Below, piece after piece: positions 33,196-41,556 of a DNA stretch of 41,556 nt. Within the stretch, counting starts at the first letter, position 1, and every line of letters begins with the position of its first letter. Made by a program: the position numbers and the translations under genes. Source of the DNA: Bacillota bacterium (GTDB lineage: Bacteria > Bacillota > Clostridia > Tissierellales > Tissierellaceae); the NCBI GenBank assembly GCA_030602225.1, contig JAUWAD010000008.1, positions 1-41,556 of the forward strand. The letters are read 5' to 3'. The notes under the pieces are model-generated. The model was not told the origin of the DNA, ran no database searches, and saw only the letters and a program-made list of their open reading frames with translations.

Positions 33196-34097
33196 TCTAT
33201 CTCCCTACCAATATCAAATTCACTAATTAACTTAGGTCCCCTTATTACTTCTCTTTTGGCTTTGAGTATTCCCTCTCTATTTGGCCTAATTTTCCATCTA
33301 ATAATCTGCACCTTATCCTCAACTATTTCAATGCCAGTTATAGTAGTTGGGTAAATACAACAACCAGTATTAAAGTATGGTAAATCACCATTTCTAGGAA
33401 ACTTAAATCTATGGGTATGGCCACATATTAACATCTTCTTATGCAATTCTATCCACTTATTGTAGTTTCTTTCAATTTTATGTCTTTTATGAGAGTTCTT
33501 TACTGGACTGGCTGGATTCTTTACACCAAAGGAGTGCATAAACCTCCAGAAATATTTTAGAGATAGCATAGTGAGTCTCCAAATGTGATCATTGGAAAAA
33601 TCCCCCTGATGTCCATGCAAAACAAATATTTCCTGCTTTGTTTCCTTGTGCTTTAATATTATAGCTTCAACAGGTTTAAGATTCTTTAGAAAATCATATC
33701 TTTGCTCCCTGTACTCATTGTAGTAAGTATAGTAATACTTTTCAACATACTCAGGATCTTTTAAATACATATTATGATTTCCATAAATCATAATAAGCTT
33801 ATGGTGATAATGAAACTTCTTTATCGCTTCAAAAACATCATGGTGTGCTTTTTTAATAAATTTGAATTTTGGCTGTTCCCATAATTCATCTCCATCCCCC
33901 ACCTCCACATATGTAAACCCATTTTGATAATAATAATTCAGGGCATGAAGATAAAGGTTTTGATTTTTAGTAAATTCATCAGAATGACTACCATCACCTC
34001 TGTGACAATCACTCAGAAATATATACTTGGAATCCTTGTCAAATTCAATAACTTCTGCATTTTCAAAGGCATTGGTTAGTCTCTTAATGGTTTGCAT
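33192..34097 (-). CDS. Calcineurin-like metallophosphoesterase
   Basis: A 301-residue metallophosphoesterase. Metal-binding blocks in order: YIFLSDCHRGDGSH (DxH), VEVGDGDELWE (GDxxD), MIYGNHNMY (GNHN), FVLHGHQGDFSND and ICGHTHRFKF (GHxH). The sequence resembles the UDP-2,3-diacylglucosamine hydrolase-like group but no lipid A pathway is expected here; the substrate is unknown. First of a two-gene unit with DUF2703, probably transcribed from a TATAAT at about 34128-34133. Confidence 0.9.
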   Translation of the reverse strand: MQTIKRLTNAFENAEVIEFDKDSKYIFLSDCHRGDGSHSDEFTKNQNLYLHALNYYYQNGFTYVEVGDGDELWEQPKFKFIKKAHHDVFEAIKKFHYHHKLIMIYGNHNMYLKDPEYVEKYYYTYYNEYREQRYDFLKNLKPVEAIILKHKETKQEIFVLHGHQGDFSNDHIWRLTMLSLKYFWRFMHSFGVKNPASPVKNSHKRHKIERNYNKWIELHKKMLICGHTHRFKFPRNGDLPYFNTGCCIYPTTITGIEIVEDKVQIIRWKIRPNREGILKAKREVIRGPKLISEFDIGREIE

Positions 34098-34168
34098 AAA
34101 ATCACCTGCTTCTTTATTTTATAGCTTAATTATACCCTTTTAGTGGAAAGATAAAAATACACTATTAT

Positions 34169-34864
34169 CTACTCATCTGCAAACCTATAACCTACCCCTA
34201 CTTCAGTCATAATAAATCTATGATTACTGCTATCTTTTTCTATTTTACGTCTTAAGTTAGCCATAAATACCCTTAATCCTTTAGTGTCACTTCCTCCTTC
34301 ATACCCCCAGATCTGTTTAATTATATAGTTATGTGTTAAGACTTTTCCCTGGTTAGTAATCAATAAATGCAATAATTTATACTCGATAGGTGTCAAATGT
34401 ATTTCTTCACCATCGACAAATACCCTACGTTTCTCAAAATCAACTATCAAGTAATCATTTTCATATTTGTTATCTTCATACTCTCTTAAGCTTCTACTTA
34501 AGCTTCTCTCAGCAACTCTAATTCTAGCCATTAGCTCTCCCAGGTGAAATGGCTTGGTTATATAGTCACTTGCTCCAAAATCAAGTGCTTCTATTTTCTC
34601 CTTTTCCTGAGTTCTGGCTGATACAACAATAATTGGCACCTCAGAAGTCAGTCTTATCTCTTTTATAATCTCCAGCCCATCCATATCTGGCAATCCTAAA
34701 TCCAGTAGTATTAAATCAGGATGGTAGGATGAAAAAATAAATAATCCATCAGTGGCATCTGGGGATACAAAAACCTCGTATCCACTATTCTTTAGTGATA
34801 AACTCAGAAAGTTAGAAATATATTTGTCATCTTCAATTATCAAAACTTTAAAATCGCCAACCAT
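34169..34864 (-). CDS. kdpE: KdpE-like OmpR-family response regulator
   Basis: A 231-residue response regulator. The receiver domain has acidic pocket E11-D12-D13, phospho-acceptor D55 (LILLDLGLPDMDG), and KPF switch lysine (ITKPFHLGEL); the C-terminal winged helix contains LTPIEYKLLHLLITNQGKVL and LRVFMANLRRKIE. It is the partner of the kinase gene upstream, whose stop is 2 nt from this ATG and contains the ribosome site. No kdpFABC genes are adjacent; it sits at the end of a Trk/Ktr potassium operon, which it probably controls. Confidence 0.92.
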   Translation of the reverse strand: MVGDFKVLIIEDDKYISNFLSLSLKNSGYEVFVSPDATDGLFIFSSYHPDLILLDLGLPDMDGLEIIKEIRLTSEVPIIVVSARTQEKEKIEALDFGASDYITKPFHLGELMARIRVAERSLSRSLREYEDNKYENDYLIVDFEKRRVFVDGEEIHLTPIEYKLLHLLITNQGKVLTHNYIIKQIWGYEGGSDTKGLRVFMANLRRKIEKDSSNHRFIMTEVGVGYRFADE

Positions 34865-34866
34865 AT

Positions 34867-36273
34867 CTACACCTCCAATGGTAGACTAAATGTAAATATA
34901 CTCCCCTGTGGATCATTAGGCAAATAATATATGCTTCCTCCATGAGCCTGTACAATAGCTCTGCAAATTGTCAATCCCAATCCTATTCCTTTTTTACCAT
35001 CTATAACACTCTTTTCTGTAGTTACAAATCTATCAAATATTCTTTCAACTAACTCCTCAGGTATTCCTTCTCCAGTATCTTTTATGGACACAATAATCTC
35101 TTTTTCTCCTTTTTCTACTTCAAGTATGATATCACTCTTCTCTGAAGTATGGTTGATTGCATTTTCAATTAAATTTATAATAACCTGAACAATAAGCTTT
35201 CCATCGATGCAAATAGAAATCATGTCATCTGGTAGTATGACCTTGAAGTTTCTACCTTTTATTAATCTTTTTGTATGGCTTACAGCTTCACTTACTACAT
35301 CATCTATCAGCTCTTCTTTTTTATTTAGCTCGAACTTGGAATCATTTATCTTTGTCATACTGAGAATATTTTCGACTAAATTAATCAACCAAAGAATTTC
35401 TTCACTTATGTCTGTTGCCAGCTGTTTCCTTTCTTGATCACTTAATGTATCATATTTGTCAGCAAGAACATTACCAGCACCTGATAATGCAGTCAAAGGA
35501 CTTCTCAAATCATGGGATACCGACCTAAGAAGAGTTGCCTTTAATTTTTCTCTTTCCATTGCAATTCTTATATTTTCTCGCTCAGAATGAAGTTGGTCTC
35601 TGTCCAGTGCAATTCCTAGCTGAGTCGCTATTGAATCTATTATTAAATTATTCTGTCTATCCTTAATACGATCAGAACTATTTATTTTAATAATACCAAG
35701 CACTGATGTTTTGGTCTTTATTTCAAAATCTACTGTATTCAATGTATCTGATATTTCATCTAAATATCCTCTCTTCTTTGAGTATATTTCTATGTTTGCA
35801 TCATATCCAGTATATTCTCTTATTAGTTCCTTAGCCTTACTAATCATATTAGAAGCACCATTTATTGACAAAAATTCAGCTGCAATGTTATATAGGATTA
35901 CAGATGTTCTTTCATTTTTGTTGGAAATAATAATCTGTTGCTGTAGTTTAGAGGTTATTCTTCCAGAAGTAATTGCAGTAACTAGAAAGAATATCAATAA
36001 AACGATATCACTTGTATCTGAAATTACAAATGTAAATCTGGGTTCTGTATACAAAAAGTTAACCAACATAAGACTTAGTACAGAGACAATTATCCCCCAG
36101 ATATAATTATTAGTAAGTACTGTAGTAAAAAGAACTCCTAATAAGAAGATCATTATTATGCTTTCCTTATCAATACCTAAGAAATTCATTATATAAGAAC
36201 CAAGACCAGCTATCGCAAAAATTATAACTGCAACCATACTATCCCTTATCTTTTTATTATTTATCTTATCCAT
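34867..36273 (-). CDS. Truncated KdpD-like sensor histidine kinase
   Basis: A 468-residue kinase resembling only the C-terminal half of KdpD. Four transmembrane helices (about residues 12-105, DUF4118 type) are followed by a GAF-like region (about 125-225), HisKA with H254 in RSVSHDLRSPLTAL, and HATPase_c with N-box INLIENAINHTS, G1 DTGEGIP (399-405) and G2 GIGLGLTICRA. The N-terminal KdpD sensor and Usp domains are absent. The gene lies after trkA and before the kdpE-like gene, tightly spaced. Good ribosome site AAAGGAG before ATG 36273. Potassium or turgor sensing inferred from context. Confidence 0.9.
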   Translation of the reverse strand: MDKINNKKIRDSMVAVIIFAIAGLGSYIMNFLGIDKESIIMIFLLGVLFTTVLTNNYIWGIIVSVLSLMLVNFLYTEPRFTFVISDTSDIVLLIFFLVTAITSGRITSKLQQQIIISNKNERTSVILYNIAAEFLSINGASNMISKAKELIREYTGYDANIEIYSKKRGYLDEISDTLNTVDFEIKTKTSVLGIIKINSSDRIKDRQNNLIIDSIATQLGIALDRDQLHSERENIRIAMEREKLKATLLRSVSHDLRSPLTALSGAGNVLADKYDTLSDQERKQLATDISEEILWLINLVENILSMTKINDSKFELNKKEELIDDVVSEAVSHTKRLIKGRNFKVILPDDMISICIDGKLIVQVIINLIENAINHTSEKSDIILEVEKGEKEIIVSIKDTGEGIPEELVERIFDRFVTTEKSVIDGKKGIGLGLTICRAIVQAHGGSIYYLPNDPQGSIFTFSLPLEV

Positions 36274-36311
36274 ATTTATTCTCCTTTGAGATAGTATAGC
36301 AACAATAAAGA

Positions 36312-36959
36312 TTATTTGTCTATAATTTTCAAAATATCATCCTTACTTCCTGCAATAAGAAGATGTTCTTCTCCTTTGAAAACATACTCCGCATTGACAA
36401 TTGGTGTTACATGACTATTAGCTTTAAAACCAATAATATTAACATTGTATACCGGTCTTATATTTAGCTCCTTTATTGTTTTTCCAATCCAACTTCTAGG
36501 AACTAATATTTCAGATATGGCATATTCATCAGTAAGTTCAATATAGTCAAACGCAGTCTTTGAACTGTATTTGACTGCTGCTCTTTGAGCCATGTCTCTC
36601 TCAGGATATATTACATCATCTGCGCCTATCCTAATAAGAAATTTTGCATGTATATCTCGATCTGTCTTTGAAACAACATAAGGTGCACCTAAATCCTTTA
36701 ACAAGGATGTTATTTCTAAAGAAGATTGAAAGTTGTCACTGATACAAACAAAACAAATATCAAAATTACTTACACCAAGAGACCTTATTACATCTTCATC
36801 CTTACAATCTCCTATTTGTGCCCTTGTAACAATGTGAGCTATTTTATCAACTTCTTCCTCATTGGTATCCACAACCATAACTTCGTTGCCTAATTCAACT
36901 AATTTAGTTGCCAAATGCTTCCCAAATCTACCCAAACCTATAACTAGCATTGATTTCAT
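36312..36959 (-). CDS. trkA: KtrA/TrkA-type potassium channel regulatory subunit
   Basis: A 215-residue RCK protein. The Rossmann TrkA_N domain starts MLVIGLGRFGKHLATKLVEL (GxGRFG residues 8-13) and contains the acidic VVDTNEEE, GDCKDEDVIRSLGV and IGADDVIYPERDMA segments. The C-terminal TrkA_C/RCK_C domain (about 135-215) has ILVPRSWIGKTIKELNIR and EEHLLIAGSKDD. Such proteins form cytoplasmic rings gating KtrB/TrkH in response to ATP/ADP or NAD. It follows trkH by 12 nt. Confidence 0.95.
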   Translation of the reverse strand: MKSMLVIGLGRFGKHLATKLVELGNEVMVVDTNEEEVDKIAHIVTRAQIGDCKDEDVIRSLGVSNFDICFVCISDNFQSSLEITSLLKDLGAPYVVSKTDRDIHAKFLIRIGADDVIYPERDMAQRAAVKYSSKTAFDYIELTDEYAISEILVPRSWIGKTIKELNIRPVYNVNIIGFKANSHVTPIVNAEYVFKGEEHLLIAGSKDDILKIIDK

Positions 36960-36971
36960 CCATAGTCACTC

Positions 36972-38309
36972 CTATCCTATTATTACCTTTTCTTCAGGAT
37001 TTCTAACTTTCTTAATTACTTTTTTCTCAGTCACAGCCATAAATATGGTCAAACTTCCAACCCTTCCGCTATACATCAAAATCACTAATACAATCCTTGA
37101 CAATGAATTTAGTTCCCTAGTTACACCCATTGTTAGCCCCACAGTGCCTATAGCAGAAAATACCTCAAACAGTATATCCTTTATGGGCAGAGGCTGAATT
37201 ACCAATATTAAAAATGTACCCAATACTATTAAAATTATATAATATGCAGAACTGAAGAAGGATCTTTTGACTACACTTAGGTTTATTCTTCGTCCATATA
37301 TATTTACATCTTCTTGTTTCTTGAAATATGTCACTATGGCCATAATAAGGATGACAAAGGTAGTTATCTTTATCCCTCCTCCTGTCGAACCTGGACTAGC
37401 TCCTATAAACATTAATATCATTGTCAAGAAAGAGCTAGCTTCTGTTAAGTTAGCTGTATCAATTGTATTGAAACCAGCGGTTCTAGGTGTTATGGAATGG
37501 AACATTGAAGCAAGTACTCTATCACCCATTGATAACCCATCTAAAACATTGTCTCTTTCTACAATCATAAATAATATAAAGGATACAAGTATAAGTATAA
37601 CTGTAGATGTTAAAACCACCTTAGTGTGAAGCTTGTATTTTCTATAATTAAGCTTTTTGGTAAAAAGATCATCCCATACTATAAATCCAATTCCACCTAT
37701 TACTATTAGACTCATTACAACTAAGTTAACAACTAAATCCGTTGAAAAATGAGTTAAAGAGGAATATGGTTCCAATGTTCCCATAAGATCAAAACCAGCA
37801 TTGCAAAAGGCTGATACAGAATGGAATATGCCAAACCATATTCCTTTTGATAATCCAAAAATTGGATAGAACTTTATACTTAGAATAGTCGCACCAATAA
37901 TCTCAAATATTAATGTCCCCATTATAATATGTTTCACTAATCTTACTACTCCACTAATCTGCATGGAACTTACAGCTTCCATAACATATGATCTTTCTCT
38001 TAAGCCAATTCTCTTTCCTAGAACCATGGAAAATAGAATTGCTATTGTCATAAAACCTAATCCTCCGGTTTGAATAAGTATAAGTATAATCAGCTGCCCA
38101 AAAAATGTGAACTGACTCCATGTGTCAAAAACTACCAAGCCTGTTACACATGTTGCAGATGCTGCAGTAAACAACGCATTTACAAATCCTATGCTCACTC
38201 CAGTTTTACTTGAGATAGGCAACATTAGTAAAATCGTTCCTACTAGAATTATTGTTGCAAATCCTAAAGCGATGGTCTGTTTAGCTCCTAATCTTATATC
38301 ATTAAACAT
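36972..38309 (-). CDS. trkH: KtrB/TrkH-family potassium uptake channel subunit
   Basis: A 445-residue membrane protein with the four P-loop/helix repeats of the SKT family. Filter segments: ASATCVTGL, SAFCNAGFDLMG, SPGSTGGGIK and FSAIGTVGLTMGV, each with the conserved Gly lining the pore. It is the K+ (or Na+)-translocating subunit. Upstream it overlaps the small membrane RCK-like gene by 8 nt, with GAGGTGGG as ribosome site inside that gene; trkA follows. Confidence 0.95.
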   Translation of the reverse strand: MFNDIRLGAKQTIALGFATIILVGTILLMLPISSKTGVSIGFVNALFTAASATCVTGLVVFDTWSQFTFFGQLIILILIQTGGLGFMTIAILFSMVLGKRIGLRERSYVMEAVSSMQISGVVRLVKHIIMGTLIFEIIGATILSIKFYPIFGLSKGIWFGIFHSVSAFCNAGFDLMGTLEPYSSLTHFSTDLVVNLVVMSLIVIGGIGFIVWDDLFTKKLNYRKYKLHTKVVLTSTVILILVSFILFMIVERDNVLDGLSMGDRVLASMFHSITPRTAGFNTIDTANLTEASSFLTMILMFIGASPGSTGGGIKITTFVILIMAIVTYFKKQEDVNIYGRRINLSVVKRSFFSSAYYIILIVLGTFLILVIQPLPIKDILFEVFSAIGTVGLTMGVTRELNSLSRIVLVILMYSGRVGSLTIFMAVTEKKVIKKVRNPEEKVIIG

Positions 38310-38763
38310 GGTCCCACCTCTTTATGGATTCAAGAGTCTCTACATGAAAATTACTATTTAAAATGACAACATCAATACCAACATTGTTGAAGATTTCCTC
38401 ATATATACCATCGTTACATCTTGCTATTGTAAAAATATTTGGAAAGTAATGTTTAAAGTCACTACAAATAGTCATATTTTCAAGATCGTTATCTGACATA
38501 GCTATTAATATATCAGCTCTTATTAGTTTGTAACTCTCAAAATCCTTTATTATCCTTGTCTTCTTATCTTTAATTTCTTTTTTTAACTGGAAAGACTCCA
38601 ACTCATTATTATTATCAGTAAAGATTAAGACAGCCTCTGACTCATCTCTTTTAAGAAAACTACTTTGCATATTACTTACTAAGGAATGATCCACTAGATT
38701 CATTAGAAAATATCCCAACGCTGCAAAAATCAAAACAAAAATAATAATTAGAATTTGATCCAT
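38302..38763 (-). CDS. Membrane-tethered divergent RCK-like protein, first gene of K+ operon
   Basis: A 153-residue protein with one N-terminal transmembrane helix (residues 4-24) and a cytoplasmic domain. Residues about 85-140 (ADILIAMSDNDLENM, HYFPNIFTIARCNDGIYEEI, NNVGIDVVILNS) follow the second half of a TrkA_N Rossmann domain, but the Gly-rich GxGxxG nucleotide loop is missing; the domain opens with AVLIFTDNNNELESFQ instead. The gene overlaps trkH by 8 nt, so translation is coupled. I infer an accessory or regulatory subunit of this K+ channel; I know no named family. Confidence 0.7.
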   Translation of the reverse strand: MDQILIIIFVLIFAALGYFLMNLVDHSLVSNMQSSFLKRDESEAVLIFTDNNNELESFQLKKEIKDKKTRIIKDFESYKLIRADILIAMSDNDLENMTICSDFKHYFPNIFTIARCNDGIYEEIFNNVGIDVVILNSNFHVETLESIKRWDHV

Positions 38764-38804
38764 AACACCACCTTCCTTCTACCTTAAGTGTATGAAAAAT
38801 GGCA

Positions 38805-38848
38805 TTAATATAGTGTCCCAATTTCTCTAAAATATGTTAATATAGTGT
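38805..38848 (-). promoter_or_regulatory. Two direct repeats upstream of the potassium operon
   Basis: TTAATATAGTGT occurs at 38805-38816 and again at 38837-38848, spaced exactly 32 bp, about three helical turns, 42 and 74 nt before the first ATG of the K+ operon. OmpR-family regulators such as KdpE bind direct repeats on one DNA face, so this is the likeliest operator. No good -35 element is seen here, as expected for an activated promoter. Confidence 0.5.
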
Positions 38849-38899
38849 TAATTTTCTTTCTGTTAGTATTTTTTAATCAAATATCGCTAAAATAAAAAA

Positions 38900-38930
38900 C
38901 CCAAACACTATTTCGAATCTAGTGTTCGGG
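38900..38930 (-). terminator. Terminator of the DUF1846 gene
   Basis: CCCAAACACTA (38900-38910) pairs with TAGTGTTCGGG (38920-38930), with one G-U in minus-strand RNA; minus strand continues with six T. Confidence 0.9.
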
Positions 38931-38958
38931 CTATAATAAGAAACTATCTATAACTGGA

Positions 38959-40467
38959 CTAATTATAATACAAGTTTTCAGAAGGGAATATTGGATCACA
39001 CGTTACATCAATTCCAATTTTTCTTAAAATCTGTTCCTCCCCATCATTAAGCATGACAGTTGAGTGGGCTTGAGCACCTTTCAGTTCTGAAAGTTTTTCC
39101 AATGCAAGCTGAGCAGTTGGGTTTGTAACAGCACCAATACTTAGAGCTATCAGGGCTTCATTGGCATTCAATGTTCCAATCTTACTATTTAGGCTAACCA
39201 TATTCAAGTTCTTGATGGTATCTATTATAACAGGAGACAATAGTAATATCTCATCTCCAATATTTGCTAGGGTTTTAATAGAATTCAATATAGCTGCTGA
39301 ACAGGCGTCCATCAGCTTAGAACCTCTTCCTGTAATTATTCTACCATCATTTAATTGAATGGCTATAACTGCAGTAACATCATTCTCCTCGACCTTCTCC
39401 TTAAGTCTATTTGCATATTCTCTTGCTGGGATTACAGGAGCTCTATCTTCTTTCTTTAACTCAAGTTCCTCCATTATTAGTCTCATCCTATTTAATACTT
39501 CCTCATCCAGGAGACCTTTCTTGTAATCACACTCTGTTGCAAAGCTTCTTCTAATAATCTCCTGTCTTGATGCTTCTTTTACAATCTCGTCATCAACAAT
39601 GCCAAATCCTATTCTATTAACGCCCATATCAGTGGGTGAATGATAGATAGATTCCTTTCCTGTTATTCTTTCAATAATTCTTTTTATAACTGGGAACATC
39701 TCAATATCTCTATTGTAATTAACTGCAACTTGATTGTATTTTTCAAAATGGAAGTAATCCATCATATTGACATCCTTAAGATCAACTGTTGCAGCCTCAT
39801 ATGCTATATTTAAAGGATGCTTCAATGGTACATTCCACACTGGGAATGTCTCGAACTTTGAGTATCCTGCAACTCTGTTATTCTTATGTTCATGATAAAG
39901 TTGGTTTAAACAGGTTGCTAATTTTCCACTACCTGGTCCAGGGGCGGTTACAACTACAATTGGTTTAGTTGTTGGTATATAAGGATTGCTTCCATAACCT
40001 TCTTCACTAACTATCTTCTCCACATCTGAAGGGTATCCTACTATAGCAAAGTGAGTGAATACCTTAATTCCCCTTCGCTCCAGTTTGTTGATGAACAATT
40101 TTGCAGAGGGTTGTCCATTGTATCTTGTAATAACAACGCTGTTAACTTCTAGTCCAAATCCTCTTAATTCATCTATCTGCTTAAAAACATCCATGTCATA
40201 TGATATTCCATAATCTCCACGAATCTTGTTTCTCTCAATATCACCAGCATAAACACAGATTATTATCTCTGCCTTGTCCTTAAGCTTTTGTAAAAGCTTG
40301 ATCTTAGCATCCTGATCGAATCCAGGCAATACTCTCTGTGCATGCATATCTCCAATCAATTTTCCGCCAAATTCTAAGTATAGTTTGTCAAAATTATTGA
40401 CTCTTTCAAGTATAAATTTCGATTGTTCTTCAATATATTTCTGAGGATCAAAACCCAATTTCTTCAT
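38959..40467 (-). CDS. DUF1846 family protein
   Basis: A 502-residue cytoplasmic protein of the DUF1846 (PF08903) family of Firmicutes, full length. N-terminal [20 protein letters not shown] and [20 protein letters not shown] are diagnostic. A P-loop-like APGPGSGK lies near residue 185 ([20 protein letters not shown]), hinting at nucleotide binding. The C-terminal region shows [19 protein letters not shown]. The biochemical function is unknown. RBS AAAGGAGTAGGCTG with ATG at 40467, extended -10 TGGTATAAT at 40517-40509. Confidence 0.93.
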   Translation of the reverse strand: MKKLGFDPQKYIEEQSKFILERVNNFDKLYLEFGGKLIGDMHAQRVLPGFDQDAKIKLLQKLKDKAEIIICVYAGDIERNKIRGDYGISYDMDVFKQIDELRGFGLEVNSVVITRYNGQPSAKLFINKLERRGIKVFTHFAIVGYPSDVEKIVSEEGYGSNPYIPTTKPIVVVTAPGPGSGKLATCLNQLYHEHKNNRVAGYSKFETFPVWNVPLKHPLNIAYEAATVDLKDVNMMDYFHFEKYNQVAVNYNRDIEMFPVIKRIIERITGKESIYHSPTDMGVNRIGFGIVDDEIVKEASRQEIIRRSFATECDYKKGLLDEEVLNRMRLIMEELELKKEDRAPVIPAREYANRLKEKVEENDVTAVIAIQLNDGRIITGRGSKLMDACSAAILNSIKTLANIGDEILLLSPVIIDTIKNLNMVSLNSKIGTLNANEALIALSIGAVTNPTAQLALEKLSELKGAQAHSTVMLNDGEEQILRKIGIDVTCDPIFPSENLYYN

Positions 40468-40508
40468 CAGCCTACTCCTTTTAAATATTAATAATCAACT
40501 CAATGACC

Positions 40509-40517
40509 ATTATACCA
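40509..40517 (-). promoter_or_regulatory. Extended -10 promoter of the DUF1846 gene
   Basis: Minus strand TGGTATAAT (40517-40509), about 42 nt before the ATG. The 17 bases from 40509 are identical to the promoter of the amidohydrolase gene at 19347. No -35 element of quality is seen. Confidence 0.5.
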
Positions 40518-40613
40518 TATATATTTTGGATTTAAATTTCTAAATTGAAATTCCCACAAAATAAATTTAAGGATAGCTCTTGCTACCCATAAATTATACT
40601 CCTTCAATTAAAA

Positions 40614-40641
40614 AGAGCTTACCCTTTAAAAGATAAGCTCC
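40614..40641 (-). terminator. Terminator of the aminotransferase gene
   Basis: GAGCTTA (40615-40621) pairs with TAAGCTC (40634-40640); an A/T run at 40608-40614 gives T's on the minus strand after the stem. Weak stem but correct position. Confidence 0.6.
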
Positions 40642-40647
40642 TAATTA

Positions 40648-41556
40648 CTATCTCTGTGCTTCGTACTTTCTTAATAGACTAACAAATAATCCTGGTACCT
40701 TTGCCATATTTTCTGGAGACTCAACGAAGGAAATTCTAAACTGAGTGCTTCCTGGATTTTCTTCTCCCTTATCTACATTATAGAATCCTTTCATTGGTGC
40801 AACTAAAAGAGTTGTTTCCACTCCATCCACATCAATGGAACCTTCACCTGCACAGTATAAAACAAAATCAATTGAATCAAATCCTGGTTTAACTACATTT
40901 CTAACATCAATAACTGAATAGATTGACGCATCAGGACTTGAGACAATAAGTCCTGGTTCCTCCTCAAGTAATCCGTTGTAAACATTCACAATAACATCTC
41001 TGTAATAGTCTCTTTGTTGCTTACACCACCCAAGAATATCCTCTTTGGATTCGTGAGCAAGTGCACCAAATATATACTGACCTATTACATTGGCACATAG
41101 GTTAGCTGTATACTCTGCTACTGATCTGTTGTTAAACTCTGGGCTATCTGTTATTACTGCTCCAATTCTTAATCCACAAGCATTCCAAACCTTAGAGGCT
41201 GTTTCAATACTGACTCTTCTACCCTCAATACCTGGAACATCTTCATCAGTAACTCCCCAGATACTTACTAATGGTTCGTCATCCTTGTAGTACAACTCTC
41301 TATATGCCTCATCACTTACCATCCACATATTATACTTAACACAAAGCTTTGCCAGATCCTTTAACATGTCATAGTCATATAATTGTCCAGTTGGATTATC
41401 ATATGGTATTACCAGTAATCCCCCAGGATTGTGCTCTTTTATCATAGCTTCTATCTCTTCCATCTTTGGAAGATTGAATTTCCCATCATCACCCATATGT
41501 CTTTTAACTGTTACAGTTTTTCTTCCAATTCTTTCTGCAAATGAAATATAGTTTGT
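40648..41556 (-). CDS. Class I/II PLP-dependent aminotransferase (partial, N-terminus beyond window)
   Basis: The C-terminal 302 residues of a fold-type I aminotransferase; the frame is open to the right edge without a stop and the ATG at 41496 is internal. Visible: VIPYDNPTGQLYDYDMLK (NPTG), MVSDEAYRELYY (Asp contacting PLP N1, Tyr) and ETASKVWNACGLRIGAVI with the Schiff-base Lys in SK and the Arg of GLRIG. About 100 or more residues lie outside. Substrate cannot be decided; aspartate-aminotransferase-like by motif. Terminator follows, and DUF1846 lies downstream with its own promoter. Confidence 0.93.
   Translation of the reverse strand, partial: TNYISFAERIGRKTVTVKRHMGDDGKFNLPKMEEIEAMIKEHNPGGLLVIPYDNPTGQLYDYDMLKDLAKLCVKYNMWMVSDEAYRELYYKDDEPLVSIWGVTDEDVPGIEGRRVSIETASKVWNACGLRIGAVITDSPEFNNRSVAEYTANLCANVIGQYIFGALAHESKEDILGWCKQQRDYYRDVIVNVYNGLLEEEPGLIVSSPDASIYSVIDVRNVVKPGFDSIDFVLYCAGEGSIDVDGVETTLLVAPMKGFYNVDKGEENPGSTQFRISFVESPENMAKVPGLFVSLLRKYEAQR

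Noticed and set aside
1-41556. tRNA, rRNA, insertion sequence, phage or attachment-site signals
   Set aside because: No cloverleaf, transposase, integrase or terminal repeats were recognised on reading both strands; composition is uniform.

Overview
The window is AT-rich DNA with strong GGAGG-type ribosome binding sites, frequent TTG/GTG starts and U-tailed hairpin terminators. Together with the gene content (MoxR/DUF58/transglutaminase operon, DUF1846, Mbeg1-like lipase, KtrB/KtrA-type potassium uptake, GerMN protein) this points to a low-GC anaerobic Firmicute, probably Clostridia/Tissierellia. It looks like ordinary chromosome: no phage, insertion sequence, CRISPR array, tRNA or rRNA was recognised.

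Layout. 1-3.9 kb: a LysR regulator (cut by the left edge) diverging from a YeiH-type exporter, followed by psuK-psuG for pseudouridine breakdown. 3.9-6.0 kb (minus): a DUF1538 duplicated membrane protein translationally overlapping a tandem PII-like protein. 6.1-10.9 kb: a four-gene 2-oxoacid (probably pyruvate) dehydrogenase complex behind a Fur-like operator. 11-14.1 kb (minus): rsgA behind an unusual leader, rarD, DUF1801 and VOC proteins. 14.2-15.8 kb: an exported stalk/GerMN protein and a small membrane protein. 15.9-19.3 kb (minus): a zinc metallopeptidase, an M20 amidohydrolase and an imidazolonepropionase-like amidohydrolase. 19.5-25.1 kb: moxR, DUF58, transglutaminase, M20 peptidase. 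25.2-31.2 kb (minus): a duplicated lipoprotein, UspA, a FlK-like thioesterase, an iron alcohol dehydrogenase, two membrane proteins and an Mbeg1-like hydrolase. 31.3-32.8 kb: a D-threonine-aldolase/D-serine-dehydratase-fold PLP enzyme with RidA. 32.8-34.1 kb (minus): DUF2703 and a metallophosphoesterase. 34.2-38.8 kb (minus): a potassium module (small membrane RCK-like protein, KtrB/TrkH, KtrA/TrkA, truncated KdpD-like kinase, KdpE-like regulator). 39-41.6 kb (minus): DUF1846 and an aminotransferase cut by the right edge.

Most interesting candidates: (1) the rsgA leader, which has a perfect TTGACA-17-TATAAT promoter, a 10-codon leader ORF with optimal SD, a helix that would cover that SD, and an intrinsic terminator, i.e. 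the architecture of an attenuator or small RNA; (2) the DUF1538/tandem-PII pair; (3) the potassium cluster with a membrane-tethered, Gly-loop-less RCK-like first gene and two 12-bp direct repeats upstream; (4) a Fur-like box on a dehydrogenase-complex operon whose E3 has a degenerate NAD motif; (5) an M20 peptidase gene whose natural start appears to be ATC. All assignments come from reading motifs by eye; no database search was run.
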